Positions 33,726-43,203 of a stretch of DNA of 64,000 nt are shown here, piece by piece. How positions within the stretch are numbered: position 1 is the stretch's first letter; every line of letters begins with the position of its first letter. The stretch covers positions 1-64,000 of the forward strand of contig JAUZRR010000017.1 in NCBI GenBank assembly GCA_030950285.1. The letters are read 5' to 3'. The notes under the pieces are model-generated. The model did not search any database. It had not been told where the DNA came from and saw nothing but the letters and a program-made list of their open reading frames with translations. The position numbers and the translations under genes are program-made. Source of the stretch: Planctomycetota bacterium (GTDB lineage Bacteria; Planctomycetota; Phycisphaerae; Phycisphaerales; UBA1924).

Positions 33726-35496
33726 CACCCGCGGGTGCCGTTCCGTCGCTGCCACCCTGACCATTCCCGGCCCGTTCGCCGAGCTTCGAGCACACCTCGT
33801 CGGCCATCACGCTCGCCGCGGCGATCTCGTCGACCGCCACGTAGTCGGCCCCGAGCGCGGTCGCCTGCATGCCTCGGCTCAGAAACCCCGACCGCACCGC
33901 GATATAGGCGTCGGGCGCTGCCGAGCGCACGAGCTGGCAGGCCCCGAGCATCGCGTTGTGGTCCGGCATAGTCAGCAGCACGGCGTCGGCGGCTCGAACT
34001 CCCGCCTCTTCAAGCACGTCGGGGTTGGCCGCGTCGCCGTAGATCACCCGTCGACCCAGCCCCCGTTGCCGATGCACCGTATCGGGATTGAGCTCGATGA
34101 TCGTGCAGTCAAACCCCGCCTGTTCGAGCCGCGTATAGAGCTCTCGGCCCACCGGTCCAAACCCGGCGATGATCGCCCGGAGCTTCGTGCTCTCGGCCGA
34201 CGCACCCTCGGCGCCCACGCCCCCGAGCTGGTGCCGTTTCCACGCCGGGAGCGGCACCCCCACAAACAACGACGCGACCCTGGGCGCCAACGCAATAATC
34301 GTCGGCGTGAAGATCAACGAGAGCGCGACCACCGTCGTCACCACCGCCATCGCCTCGGGACCGATCAGCCCCTTCGCCGACCCGACCGAAACTGTCAAAA
34401 GGGTGAACTCGCCGGTCTGGGCCAGGACCAATCCCGCCATCACCGCGACCGGGCCGCTGAATCCGAAGCTCCAGGCGGTCGCCGCGATGACCAGCGTCTT
34501 GACCGCAAAGACCAGGACGAGCACCAACAGCACGATCCACCACATCGAGAGCGCCGCGTTGAGGTCCACCCCGAGCCCGACCGCCACAAAGAAGACGGGG
34601 ATAAAGAGGTCGCGCACCGGAGCGAGCTGCCCCATAAGCTGGTGCCGCGCGGGTGTCGACGCCAGCAGGAACCCGGCAAGAAACGCCCCGAGCTCGGCGC
34701 TGAGCCCCAGCGCCGAGGTCAGCGCCGCCGAACCCAGCGCAGCCGCCGCGCCGATGATGAGCACAAGCTCTCCATGAGAGCCCCGCGCCGCCGAGAGCAG
34801 CACCCTCGGCAGGAGCCGACGACCCAGCACGACGATCGCCGCGATCCCTCCCACCGCCAACAGCATCCGCGGCAGGAGCACGCTCAGCGCTCCGGACTGC
34901 TCCACGCCGTCGGCCGCCGCGGGAATGTCTCCACGCGCCATCGCCCACGCCACCAGCAGAGGCACCGCCGCCAGCGCGACGATCGCGTAGAGGTCCTGCA
35001 CGATCAGCGCCCCGAACGCGACGCGCCCGTGCACGTCGCGCAGCTGCCGGTGTTGCTGGAGAATCCGCATCACCGCCGCGGTCGACGACATGCTGATGCC
35101 CGCCCCGATCAGGATCGCCGCCGGCGCAGGCTGCCCGAACGCCATCGCCCCGGCTGTCACCACCCCGGTCACGATCACGCAAGACACCACCCCCACGCCC
35201 ATGATCGACGCGAACCCGCTGCGGAGAATCCCCGCGTCCATGTGCAGCCCGATCCCGAACATCAGCAGCACGATCGCCAGCTGCGAGATGCTCGCAACGT
35301 GCTCGTCGGTCGAGATAATCCCCAGCAACCCCGGCCCGATCAACGCACCCGCGACGAGGTACGCGGGAATCGCCGACAGATTCAACTTCTGAAAGATCAG
35401 GCTGACCAGCCCCGCCATGATGAGGATGACCACCAACTCACCGAGCAGTGGGCTGACCGCACCGCCAACAGCAAGCGTCACAATCGCAGAGTGCAT
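33706..35496 (-). CDS. CPA2-type monovalent cation:proton antiporter with RCK domain (KefB-like)
   Basis: 596 residues. Twelve or so membrane helices of the Na+/H+ exchanger fold span about 15-400 (NLSAIPAYLVAGALIGPG, LGLSAELGAFLAGFLLA, ALSMWWIVLLVLVLVFAV). A TrkA-N/RCK Rossmann domain follows from about 440 (LRAIIAGFGPVGRELYTRL, VIYGDAANPDVLEEAGV). It probably exports K+ or Na+ in exchange for protons, gated by nucleotide or ligand. The start is the ATG at 35496 before MHSAIVTLAVGG; an upstream in-frame ATG at 35550 is possible. Confidence 0.9.
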   Translation of the reverse strand: MHSAIVTLAVGGAVSPLLGELVVILIMAGLVSLIFQKLNLSAIPAYLVAGALIGPGLLGIISTDEHVASISQLAIVLLMFGIGLHMDAGILRSGFASIMGVGVVSCVIVTGVVTAGAMAFGQPAPAAILIGAGISMSSTAAVMRILQQHRQLRDVHGRVAFGALIVQDLYAIVALAAVPLLVAWAMARGDIPAAADGVEQSGALSVLLPRMLLAVGGIAAIVVLGRRLLPRVLLSAARGSHGELVLIIGAAAALGSAALTSALGLSAELGAFLAGFLLASTPARHQLMGQLAPVRDLFIPVFFVAVGLGVDLNAALSMWWIVLLVLVLVFAVKTLVIAATAWSFGFSGPVAVMAGLVLAQTGEFTLLTVSVGSAKGLIGPEAMAVVTTVVALSLIFTPTIIALAPRVASLFVGVPLPAWKRHQLGGVGAEGASAESTKLRAIIAGFGPVGRELYTRLEQAGFDCTIIELNPDTVHRQRGLGRRVIYGDAANPDVLEEAGVRAADAVLLTMPDHNAMLGACQLVRSAAPDAYIAVRSGFLSRGMQATALGADYVAVDEIAAASVMADEVCSKLGERAGNGQGGSDGTAPAGVSPGAS

Positions 35497-35606
35497 CCAC
35501 GATCGTAGGGGACGCTCGCCGGACCATCCCGCCAGAGCGCCGTGTGTCAACGTGTTTCTTTGCTTTGACGATCGTGGTACCCCCGCGCTCGGACGAGAGG
35601 CTCAAA

Positions 35607-35640
35607 CACAAAGCGGGCCCCGGCGTGATGCCGAGGCCCG
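35607..35640 (-). terminator. Probable intrinsic terminator of the PEP-CTERM-like gene ending at 35704
   Basis: The minus-strand hairpin CGGGCCTCGGCATCACGCCG with its partner GGGGCCCG spans 35613-35640. It is followed by a T-rich but broken tail (CTTTGTGTTTG). It is the third hairpin in the window with this form. Confidence 0.65.
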
Positions 35641-35703
35641 AGGTGATATCTGCATCAATCAGGACGGGTTCGCACCCGCCGCTGCGGGTTCGCACCCGCT
35701 CGA

Positions 35704-36510
35704 TCATCGCCGACGACGGGACGCGAAAATCCCGCCCGCAGCAAACACCGCCAGCACACCCGGCGCGGGCACGACCACAAATCCGACCGACCCGTCCAGC
35801 GAGCCATCAAAGAGCACTGTGTCGCCGGTGAACATCCCGGTCCCCGTGTCAAGGGTGCCGACCACAAACTGGTTGTTCGTCGTGTCCTCGAACGCGGCGT
35901 ACAGCGTGCCCGCGTAGAGATCGAGCCCCATGTTGAAGACGTCGATCCCGAGGTTGCCGACGAGTGTCGCGTCGGGGCTGCCCCCGCCGGCCGCGTAGTC
36001 CACGGTAAACAGCGAATCGTCGCCACGGGTGACCGCGTAGAACGTGTCGGTCGCCGCGTCGTAGGCCGCGCCCCCGATGGGCCCCTGCATCGGCGCGCTC
36101 GGCCCGACCTCGGTCTCGACCTCGGCGTCGATGTCGTAGGTGACAAGCATGCGCGACCCGTTGCGGTAGCCGTAGAGCGTGTCCCCGACAAACGTCGCAG
36201 CCGGGTACGAGTTGGGCAGGTCGTCGGAGATGATCTCGAGCGAGGGAGCGTTCGAGAGCGCATCGACGAGGCGGTAGATCTCGAACGTGCCCGAGCCGGT
36301 CTCGCTGCCGCTGATCGCGAGGATGTCGCCGTTGGGCGCGAGCACGAGGTTGTTGATCTCATCGCTCAGGGCAAAGGTCATCGCTGCGCCGCCCTGCTCG
36401 GCCCGGTACAGCGTGCTGCCGCTGGTGGCGAGGTAGATCGGCTGGGCGAGCGCCCCGCCGGCGGCAATCGCGACAAGAGCGGCAGCGAACGTGATCGGTT
36501 TGGTGTGCAT
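35704..36510 (-). CDS. Exported protein with PEP-CTERM-like sorting signal (paralogue 1)
   Basis: 268 residues. The signal peptide ends GGALAQP; the body is a beta-rich propeller-like domain with repeated structural echoes of paralogue 2. The C-terminus is VVPAPGVLAVFAAGG, a short helix, then FASRRRR: the Pro-Ala-Pro, helix and Arg cluster of exosortase-sorted proteins. GGAGAG stands 8 bases before the chosen ATG; a second ATG 12 bases upstream is in frame. No exosortase is encoded in the window. It is probably surface-linked. Confidence 0.8.
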   Translation of the reverse strand: MHTKPITFAAALVAIAAGGALAQPIYLATSGSTLYRAEQGGAAMTFALSDEINNLVLAPNGDILAISGSETGSGTFEIYRLVDALSNAPSLEIISDDLPNSYPAATFVGDTLYGYRNGSRMLVTYDIDAEVETEVGPSAPMQGPIGGAAYDAATDTFYAVTRGDDSLFTVDYAAGGGSPDATLVGNLGIDVFNMGLDLYAGTLYAAFEDTTNNQFVVGTLDTGTGMFTGDTVLFDGSLDGSVGFVVVPAPGVLAVFAAGGIFASRRRR

Positions 36511-36600
36511 GTTTCTCTCCATGTGTGGTCTGTCAATGAATGATGTGCTGATCCTTCGGCTCTCGTGGCCCATCGGATGACGACGCCGGGTGCCGAGAGA

Positions 36601-36634
36601 AAAGAAAGGGCCGCCGATCCAGGATCGGCGGCCC
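36601..36634 (-). terminator. Intrinsic terminator of the PEP-CTERM-like gene ending at 36675
   Basis: The minus-strand hairpin GGGGCCGCCGATC/GATCGGCGGCCC spans about 36608-36634 and is followed by TTTCTTTTCTC. It separates the two paralogous genes, so paralogue 1 has an independent promoter. Confidence 0.85.
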
Positions 36635-36674
36635 CATGCGTGTTTCACAAACGAGGCCGACCCCTCGATAGGGT

Positions 36675-37478
36675 TTAGCGGCGGCGACGGATCGCGACCA
36701 ATCCACCCATCGCGAGCAACCCGAGCGATGTCGGGGCGGGCACCAGCGCGAGGCTCATGAACGTCGTCCCGTTGGCGTCGTAGGTGTCGATATCGCGGAT
36801 CGCGGTGAACGCGCCGGTGTTGGTGTCGACGCTGCCGAAGACGAGCATCTGGCTGTCCAGGTCCTGGACGAAGGCGTACAGCGTGCCGTTGTAGAACTCG
36901 GCCCCGCCGTTGAAGAAGTCGATCCCGAGGCTGCCGACGACGGTGGCGTTTCCGGTGGCGCGGTTGATGGTGACGAGCACGTCCTGGTCACGGTTGATGC
37001 CGTAGAGCACGTCGTTGGTCGCGTCGTAGCCGCTGCCGTTGACGCCGTCCTGGATGTTCAGGTTGCCGATGAGCCCGTTGTCGATCAGCGTGCCGTCGTC
37101 GACGGTGATGAGCTCGGCGCCACTGCCGCCTTCACGGGCCGAGTACGCGCTGCCGTCGGCAAAGCTGAGCGTGGGGCGCGGGCCGGGCACCTGGTCGCTG
37201 AGCATGCTGAGCATGGGCGAGTTGGTGTTGGCACCGAGAATCTCGTAAGACTCCCACATCTGGCCGGAGTTGCGCTCGGCGCTGTGGCCGACGATGGCGC
37301 CGTCGGGCCGGGTGGTGAGGCTCATCATCTTGTCGCCCATGGTGAATGTCTCGATCGGGCCGGCCGCGCCGAAACGGTACATGGTGTTGTTGCCAAACGC
37401 GATAAACGTCGGGCCCGCAACCGAAGCCGCGGCAACGCCGCCAAGAACAGTCAAAAACGCAGCTGTACGAATCATCAT
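36675..37478 (-). CDS. Exported protein with PEP-CTERM-like sorting signal (paralogue 2)
   Basis: 267 residues, the paralogue of the next gene on the strand; shared blocks are GIDFFNGG/GIDVFNMG, YNGTLYAFVQD/YAGTLYAAFED and the closing LVPAPTSLGLLAMGG with an IRRRR tail. The signal peptide ends SVAGPTF. GGAGGG lies 9 bases before the double ATG. The domain probably reports or binds something as a propeller; ligand unknown. Confidence 0.8.
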   Translation of the reverse strand: MMIRTAAFLTVLGGVAAASVAGPTFIAFGNNTMYRFGAAGPIETFTMGDKMMSLTTRPDGAIVGHSAERNSGQMWESYEILGANTNSPMLSMLSDQVPGPRPTLSFADGSAYSAREGGSGAELITVDDGTLIDNGLIGNLNIQDGVNGSGYDATNDVLYGINRDQDVLVTINRATGNATVVGSLGIDFFNGGAEFYNGTLYAFVQDLDSQMLVFGSVDTNTGAFTAIRDIDTYDANGTTFMSLALVPAPTSLGLLAMGGLVAIRRRR

Positions 37479-37730
37479 CTCGTTTCCCTCCAAAATCGGG
37501 GTGTCTCGTTCACTCCTGCCGAGCAACGACCCGCAGCGGGCCTCCTCGGGCTGGCACCAGTCTAGCGGAAGCGAGCGGTTCTGAGAAGCCCCAGTTTCAC
37601 AAAGTTGCAGGAACTCTTGCCATGGGTATCCATGGATCGGTCCGAGGCCCACGGAAACACCACACCTGGGGCCTATGATCGCCACCCATAGACCGGGGAC
37701 ACGACCCTATACCTAACGGAGACCTGATTT

Positions 37731-38681
37731 ATGCAGCGGTCCAAGATCTCGATCATCGGTGCCGGCAACGTGGGCGCGACCTGTGCCCACTGGGCAGCCG
37801 CGAAAGAACTCGGCGATATCGTCCTCCTCGAAATCCCTGACAAGGAGGGCGTCGCCAAGGGAAAGGCTCTGGACCTCACCTGTTGCGGCCCGCTCGAACG
37901 CTTCGACTCCAAAGTCATCGGCACGAGCGACTACAAGGACATCGCCGATTCCGAGGTCGTCGTCATCACCGCAGGCCTCCCCCGCAAGCCGGGCATGAGC
38001 CGCGACGACCTGATCCAGACCAACGTCAAGATCGTCCGCTCGGTCTCTGAAAAAGTTGCTGAGTTTGCTCCTGATGCCAAGGTCATCGTTGTCAGCAACC
38101 CCCTCGACGCGATGGTCTACACCGCCTGGAAAGCGACCGGCTTCCCCACCAACCGGGTCATGGGACAGGCCGGGGCGCTCGACGTCGCCCGCTACCGCGC
38201 CTTCCTCGCGATGGAAATCGGCTGCTCCATCGAAGACATCAGCGCCCTCCTCCTCGGCGGCCACGGCGACGACATGGTCCCCCTGCCCCGCCTCACCAGC
38301 GTCCACGGCATCCCCATCACCGACATGCTCCCAGAAGCCACAATCACCGCCTGCGTCGATCGCGCCAAAGTCGGCGGCGGCGAGATCGTCAAGCTCATGG
38401 GCACCAGCGCCTACTACGCCCCCGCCAGCGGCACCATCCAGATGGTCGAAGCAATCGTCCGCGACAAGAAACGCATCATCCCCTCGGCTGTCTACTGCGA
38501 CAAAGAGTTCGGCGTCGGCGGCGGATTCGTCGGCGTCCCGGCACTTTTGGGCACCAACGGCGTCGAACAAGTCATCGAGTTCAAACTCACCCCAGACGAA
38601 CAAAAACTCTTCGACGAATCGGCCCAGCACGTCCGCGATCTTGTCGCGGTGGTCACCAAAATGTTCCCCGACCTCGCCTGA
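37731..38681 (+). CDS. mdh: Malate dehydrogenase
   Basis: 316 residues of the LDH-like MDH type. NAD motif GAGNVGATCAHWAA at 10-23, an acidic nucleotide-specificity region (LLEIPDKEG), substrate Arg pair in PRKPGMSR, NPLDAMVY and the catalytic His in LLGGHGDDMVP. It interconverts malate and oxaloacetate in the TCA cycle. CGGAG precedes the ATG by about 10 bases. The CpcT/FKBP gene follows after 44 bases. Confidence 0.95.
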   Translation: MQRSKISIIGAGNVGATCAHWAAAKELGDIVLLEIPDKEGVAKGKALDLTCCGPLERFDSKVIGTSDYKDIADSEVVVITAGLPRKPGMSRDDLIQTNVKIVRSVSEKVAEFAPDAKVIVVSNPLDAMVYTAWKATGFPTNRVMGQAGALDVARYRAFLAMEIGCSIEDISALLLGGHGDDMVPLPRLTSVHGIPITDMLPEATITACVDRAKVGGGEIVKLMGTSAYYAPASGTIQMVEAIVRDKKRIIPSAVYCDKEFGVGGGFVGVPALLGTNGVEQVIEFKLTPDEQKLFDESAQHVRDLVAVVTKMFPDLA

Positions 38682-38725
38682 CTTCAGGCGGTTTTACCCC
38701 ACGCACACACACCGAGGACCATCCC

Positions 38726-39829
38726 ATGTCCCACTTGATTCGCAGAACCTATGCCCTCGCGTTCGCAAGCCTCGCGATCGCCGCCGCCCCGCTTGCAGCA
38801 CAGGACGGTCACGAAGGCCACGATCACGGCGCCCAACCCGCCATCCCAGCCCGCACCCAAACCGCCCCAGAAACGCTCCAGATGAGCTGGTCGGACCCGA
38901 CGTTCGCCGAGATCGCCGAGTTGCTCACCGGCAGCTGGAAGACAACCCAGCCCGTCGCCATGCTCAACGGCGAGGCCGGCGCAACCTCCGACGTCATCAT
39001 GTCGGTCGCCCCGGCCAGACTCAGCACGCTGCCCGATGCGTTCTACGTCGAGACCGCCCGCGCCGATTCGCCCGATCAGCCCTACCGCGCCGCGTTCCTC
39101 CAGCTCTACCGACGCCAGGGCGAGATCCGTATGCGGACCCTCGAAGTCCGCGACCCCAACAACCCGATGAACAACCTGCTCATCGGCATGTGGGCGGTGC
39201 CTCAGTACATGCCCGACATCCCCCGCGACGCCATGATCGCCACCCTCGATCTCGAGTTCACCCAAACCCCCGACGGCTGGGTGGGCGAATCGCCCTACCC
39301 CTACCCCACCGCTCTGGGTGGTGCGTTCGAGATGACCAGCCGCATGAAGCTCACCAACGGCCGGATCGAGACCGCCGACCGAGGCTACAACGCCGACGGC
39401 AACGTGGTCTGGGGCGCAAGCGAAGGTGACACCTACGTCTTCGAGCCGATCGCTTCACCCTTCGCGGTCGAGACCGACGACATGGGCGTGGTCACCATCA
39501 TGCTCCGTGACGAGGACACCCCCGAACTCGCAGACGGCGACACCGTCGCGTTCCAATACACCGGCTGGCTGACCAACGGCTTGATGTTCGACACCTCCAG
39601 GCGCCAGAGCGGCCGGATGTTCCAGTACACACTCCCCGCCGCAGCGATCGAAGGGTGGAACATCGCGACCTACGGCATGACCGAGGGCGACTGGAAAAAG
39701 TTCATCGTCCCCTCCGACCTCGGCTACGGCCCCAGCAGCGCCGCGGGCGGCCGCATCCCCCCCAACTCGACCCTCATCTTCGAGGCCGAGCTGGTGGGTG
39801 TCACCAAAGCCACCCCCCAAGGCGAGTGA
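38726..39829 (+). CDS. Exported CpcT/CpeT-like domain fused to FKBP-type peptidyl-prolyl isomerase
   Basis: 367 residues. A signal peptide ending PLAAQDG is followed by a His-rich linker. Residues about 55-235 resemble CpcT/CpeT chromophore lyases (LLTGSWKTTQP, FYVETARA, PYRAAFLQLYRRQGEIRM, RGYNADGNVVWG). The last 95 residues are an FKBP domain with its ligand pocket (FQYTGWLTNGLMFDTS, IEGWNIATYGMTEGD, PSDLGYGP, RIPPNSTLIFE). It is probably a periplasmic foldase. The CpcT-like call is by pattern only and less sure than the FKBP call. Phycobilins are not expected here. Confidence 0.78.
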   Translation: MSHLIRRTYALAFASLAIAAAPLAAQDGHEGHDHGAQPAIPARTQTAPETLQMSWSDPTFAEIAELLTGSWKTTQPVAMLNGEAGATSDVIMSVAPARLSTLPDAFYVETARADSPDQPYRAAFLQLYRRQGEIRMRTLEVRDPNNPMNNLLIGMWAVPQYMPDIPRDAMIATLDLEFTQTPDGWVGESPYPYPTALGGAFEMTSRMKLTNGRIETADRGYNADGNVVWGASEGDTYVFEPIASPFAVETDDMGVVTIMLRDEDTPELADGDTVAFQYTGWLTNGLMFDTSRRQSGRMFQYTLPAAAIEGWNIATYGMTEGDWKKFIVPSDLGYGPSSAAGGRIPPNSTLIFEAELVGVTKATPQGE

Positions 39830-39946
39830 TCTTCTCCTGACCGGTCGAGCCACGCCGCAGCGCGTGCCCTCCAAGAATCCAGCACACCCCGCCGCCCGCC
39901 ATCTCCCCGGCGGGCGGCTTTGCGCCACGAACGAGACCCACCTGCC

Positions 39947-40951
39947 ATGGCACAACGCGACTACTACAAAGTCCTTGGAGTTCCCAGATCGGCCAGCGCC
40001 GACGAGATCAAAGCCGCCCACCGAAAGCTCGCCCGCAAGCACCACCCCGACGTCAACAAGTCTCCTGATGCCGAGAAGAACTTCGCGGAAATCCAGGAGG
40101 CCTACGACACCCTTTCCGACCCCAAGAAACGCAAGCTCTACGACCAGTTCGGACACACCGGCCAACCCGCCGGCGCGCCCGGCGCCGCCTGGTCAGGCGG
40201 CGCACCCGGGGCCGGCGGCGCGGGCGGGTTCAACGTCGAGGTCGAGGACCTCGGCTCGATGTTCGATGCCTTCTTTGGAGGCAAGGGCGGCCGCGGCCCC
40301 GCGGGCGGGCCCGGCGGGTTCCGAAACGCTGGCGGAACTCGTCCCGGCACCCCCCACGGCCCTCGCGCACGGCCCCGCCCCACGCCGCCCCTCGAAGTCT
40401 CACTCCCGATCTCCTTCATGACCGCCGCCCGGGGTGGACGCGAGCGGGTCCGCCTCACCATCAACGGCAAAGACACCTCGCTGGAAGTCAAAATCCCCCC
40501 GGCTGTCGAGCACGGCGCCAAACTCCGCGTCCGGGGCGTCGATGGGCGGAGTGTCCTGCTCCGCGTCGAGATCGGCGGCCACCCCCTCTTCCGCCGCGGC
40601 GAGGGGGCAAGCGCGGGCAAAGGGCTCGACCTTTCTCTCGACCTCCCACTCACCATCGCCGAAGCGACCCTCGGCACCACCGTGACTGTCCCCACGCTGG
40701 ACAACGCGGTCGAGCTGACCATCCCCCCCGGCACACCCAGCGGGAGAAAGCTCCGGCTTCGGGGCAAGGGGCTCACCGACCAGACCGGCCGAGCCGGGGA
40801 CCTCTACGCCGTCATCAAGATCGTCCCCCCCGATCCTGCTACACTCAGTGATACCGAGCGAAAAACGCTCGAAGAAATCGCGGGCCGATCCCCGAACCCC
40901 CGTTCGGACGACGGCTGGCCCGCGGCCGCGAAAGCCGCAGACGAGGGGTAA
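39947..40951 (+). CDS. DnaJ-type co-chaperone (CbpA-like, without zinc finger)
   Basis: 334 residues. J domain at about 4-68 with the HPD motif (KHHPDVN), a Gly/Ala/Phe-rich linker at 75-140, then the two C-terminal beta domains ([41 protein letters not shown]). The CxxCxGxG zinc repeats of true DnaJ are absent. It stimulates DnaK ATPase in the family. The gene follows the foldase-like fusion gene on the same strand. Confidence 0.93.
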   Translation: MAQRDYYKVLGVPRSASADEIKAAHRKLARKHHPDVNKSPDAEKNFAEIQEAYDTLSDPKKRKLYDQFGHTGQPAGAPGAAWSGGAPGAGGAGGFNVEVEDLGSMFDAFFGGKGGRGPAGGPGGFRNAGGTRPGTPHGPRARPRPTPPLEVSLPISFMTAARGGRERVRLTINGKDTSLEVKIPPAVEHGAKLRVRGVDGRSVLLRVEIGGHPLFRRGEGASAGKGLDLSLDLPLTIAEATLGTTVTVPTLDNAVELTIPPGTPSGRKLRLRGKGLTDQTGRAGDLYAVIKIVPPDPATLSDTERKTLEEIAGRSPNPRSDDGWPAAAKAADEG

Positions 40952-41112
40952 CACCCGGTCCGGAGCGCGGTGGAAACCAAAATGCGTACAAGAGTCGGAC
41001 CGCACCGGGAGTGCGGTCAACGGCCTCGGGTGTTGACAGACGCCCCGCCGCGCCGCACACTGTACCAAGGCCAAGGATTCGGCCGGCCACCCGCTGGAAT
41101 GGAGACCCGGGG

Positions 41113-42579
41113 ATGCTCAAGCAACAGCACCAACTGTTCACTTCAATCCTGGTGATTCTCGACGCGATGGTCGTCGTCGTCGCCTGCTACGCCGCGTGGC
41201 TCTTCCGCCTCTCCGCCCTCGGCCAGACGCTCCCCGACCTCCCGGGCGACTGGGAAACCACCGTCCGCGACTCGTTCTTCCTCTTCGCGGTCCCGATCGT
41301 CATCGCGGCGTTCTGGTTTCTCGGCCTCTATCGGCCCCGCCGCGACAAATCCCTCTGGGGCGAGTACGGCACCATCATCAAAGCCTCCGTCATTGCGATA
41401 GTCCTGCTGGTGGTCGGGCTCTGGCTTCTCCGCGACAGAATCATCGCGGCAACGCCGACCTCGGTGGTCGACGACGGCCTCGTTGCCTCCACTCCCGACC
41501 CCGGCCGGGTGCAGTTGCTCGCGCTGGCGGTCATCCTTCCCACGCTCTTGAGCCTGCACCGGACCGGGTTCCGATGGACGCTGCGAGAGCTCCGCAAACG
41601 CGGGTTCAACCTCCGCCACGTCGCGGTCGTCGGCATCGGACGCCTCGGGCAGGTCGCCTGCCGAACCATCGAACGCAACAGCTGGACCGGCCTTAAGGTC
41701 GCCTACTTCATCTCCGCTGCCGAACGGAGTGAACGCCAGTCGTGTCTGAGCCACCCGGTCAGAGACGGCCTCGCCGAGCTCGAGCGGACGCTGGAACAAA
41801 ACCCCGTCGACGCGGTCTATCTCGCGGTCCCCAGCTCGCGGGCCCAACGCCTCCCCGAGCTGCTCAAACGCCTTGAACGCTTCGCCGTTGAGGTCCGGGT
41901 CATCCCTGACGTCATGCCACGTTACCTGCCTCAGAGCATGGCGGTCGGTGAGCTCGACGGCATGCCCGTCCTCAGCTACCGCGAGTGCCCCACACGCGGG
42001 CTCGGCGGGCTCTCCAAACGCGGGCTCGACATCCTCGGCTCGCTCGCCGGCGGGCTGCTCTTTGCCCCGGTCATCCTCGCCTGCGCGCTCGCGGTCAAAC
42101 TCACCAGCCCCGGCCCCGTCATCTTCAAGCAACGCCGCGTCTCCATCGCTGGCGAAACCTTCAAGATCTACAAGTTCCGCACCATGTACCACGTCGCCGA
42201 CGAAGAAACCATCCGCTGGACGTCCCGCGACGACGCCCGCGTCACCCCCGTCGGCAAGTTCCTCCGCCGCACCAGCCTTGACGAGTTTCCCCAGCTTCTC
42301 AACGTGCTCAAAGGGCAGATGTCACTGGTCGGCCCGCGCCCAGAACGCCCCGAACTCATCGAACGGTTCCGCGAGGACTGGCGCGGCTACATGCTCCGTC
42401 AGCACGTCAAGGCCGGCATGACAGGGTGGGCCCAGGTCAACGGCCTCCGTGGCGACACCTCACTCCGCCGACGCCTCCGCTACGACCTCCACTACATCCG
42501 CTACTGGTCTCTGGCGTTCGACCTCAAAATCCTCTGGCTTACCATCTTCCGCGGCTTCTCACACCGCAACGCCCACTGA
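41113..42579 (+). CDS. Undecaprenyl-phosphate sugar phosphotransferase (WcaJ-like)
   Basis: 488 residues. Five hydrophobic segments: four in the first 140 residues and one before the catalytic domain. A CoA-binding-like Rossmann segment at about 175-290 (HVAVVGIGRLGQVACRTIE) precedes the bacterial sugar transferase domain at about 300-488, with KRGLDILGSLAGG, SPGPVIFKQRRV, YKFRTMY, DEFPQLLNVLKGQMSLVGPR and GMTGWAQVNGLRG. It starts exopolysaccharide or O-antigen repeat synthesis at the inner membrane. No polysaccharide cluster adjoins. Confidence 0.93.
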   Translation: MLKQQHQLFTSILVILDAMVVVVACYAAWLFRLSALGQTLPDLPGDWETTVRDSFFLFAVPIVIAAFWFLGLYRPRRDKSLWGEYGTIIKASVIAIVLLVVGLWLLRDRIIAATPTSVVDDGLVASTPDPGRVQLLALAVILPTLLSLHRTGFRWTLRELRKRGFNLRHVAVVGIGRLGQVACRTIERNSWTGLKVAYFISAAERSERQSCLSHPVRDGLAELERTLEQNPVDAVYLAVPSSRAQRLPELLKRLERFAVEVRVIPDVMPRYLPQSMAVGELDGMPVLSYRECPTRGLGGLSKRGLDILGSLAGGLLFAPVILACALAVKLTSPGPVIFKQRRVSIAGETFKIYKFRTMYHVADEETIRWTSRDDARVTPVGKFLRRTSLDEFPQLLNVLKGQMSLVGPRPERPELIERFREDWRGYMLRQHVKAGMTGWAQVNGLRGDTSLRRRLRYDLHYIRYWSLAFDLKILWLTIFRGFSHRNAH

Positions 42580-42751
42580 CCATCCCCATAAAAACGTCCG
42601 GGAACCGCCGCAAGGCAGGTCGCGTATGGTCATGTCCCCATTCGGGGAAGAGCTCTCGTGGCCAAGACGGTATTTCTGTGGCAGACTACAGTGTGCAACC
42701 CTCCCGCGGCCCGGGGCCGTATGGGGTGTGGTGGAAGAGGAGAAGACCCCG

Positions 42752-43039
42752 ATGAGGCTGGATGCCGAACAGCAAGGATGGCTCGCCCGCGGGCTGGCTG
42801 CGCTCCAGACCGGGGACGAGAAGCGCTTCGAGGATTCCCTCTGGCTCGGCTTCGGCGACAGCTGGAAGCCGCTCAAGGGTGCCCTCGTCCGTAACGGGTA
42901 CCTCCTCAACGGCGACGGCAACGCGCTGGCACTCGCCGAGCGCGGCGAACAACTCCTCGTCAAACTCGCCCGCGAGGACGCCAACAACAACTCCGGCTCC
43001 ATCGCCGGCCTCAGCGACTCGACACTCGGCACGCGCTGA
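42752..43039 (+). CDS. Small conserved hypothetical protein
   Basis: 95 residues beginning MRLDAEQQGWLARGL. Soluble, Leu/Ala/Gly-rich. It resembles a winged-helix-like fold only loosely (FGDSWKPLKGALVRNGYLL, with a LxxxGxxLL end). GAGGAG lies 9 bases before the ATG, supporting translation. The family is not recognised. Confidence 0.6.
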   Translation: MRLDAEQQGWLARGLAALQTGDEKRFEDSLWLGFGDSWKPLKGALVRNGYLLNGDGNALALAERGEQLLVKLAREDANNNSGSIAGLSDSTLGTR

Positions 43040-43061
43040 ACACACGGCGATGCTCGCGCAT

Positions 43062-43162
43062 GTCCCCTCGCTCGCGCGAGGGGCTCTACTTACACATCGC
43101 GCGAGGGGCTCTGCTTACACATATTATCTCGTCAATAGAGCCCCTCGCGCAAGCGAGGGGAC
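43062..43162 (+). repeat. CCCCTCGC pair with an extra half unit
   Basis: The forward unit is 43062-43088. Its right half, TCGCGCGAGGGGCTCTGCTT, is repeated at about 43097-43116 without the left arm, and the inverted unit is 43135-43162. It lies between the small hypothetical gene and mnmG. Confidence 0.9.
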
Positions 43163-43203
43163 AACGCAAGCCCGCAATCCCCACCCGCGCATACCATCCC
43201 CGC

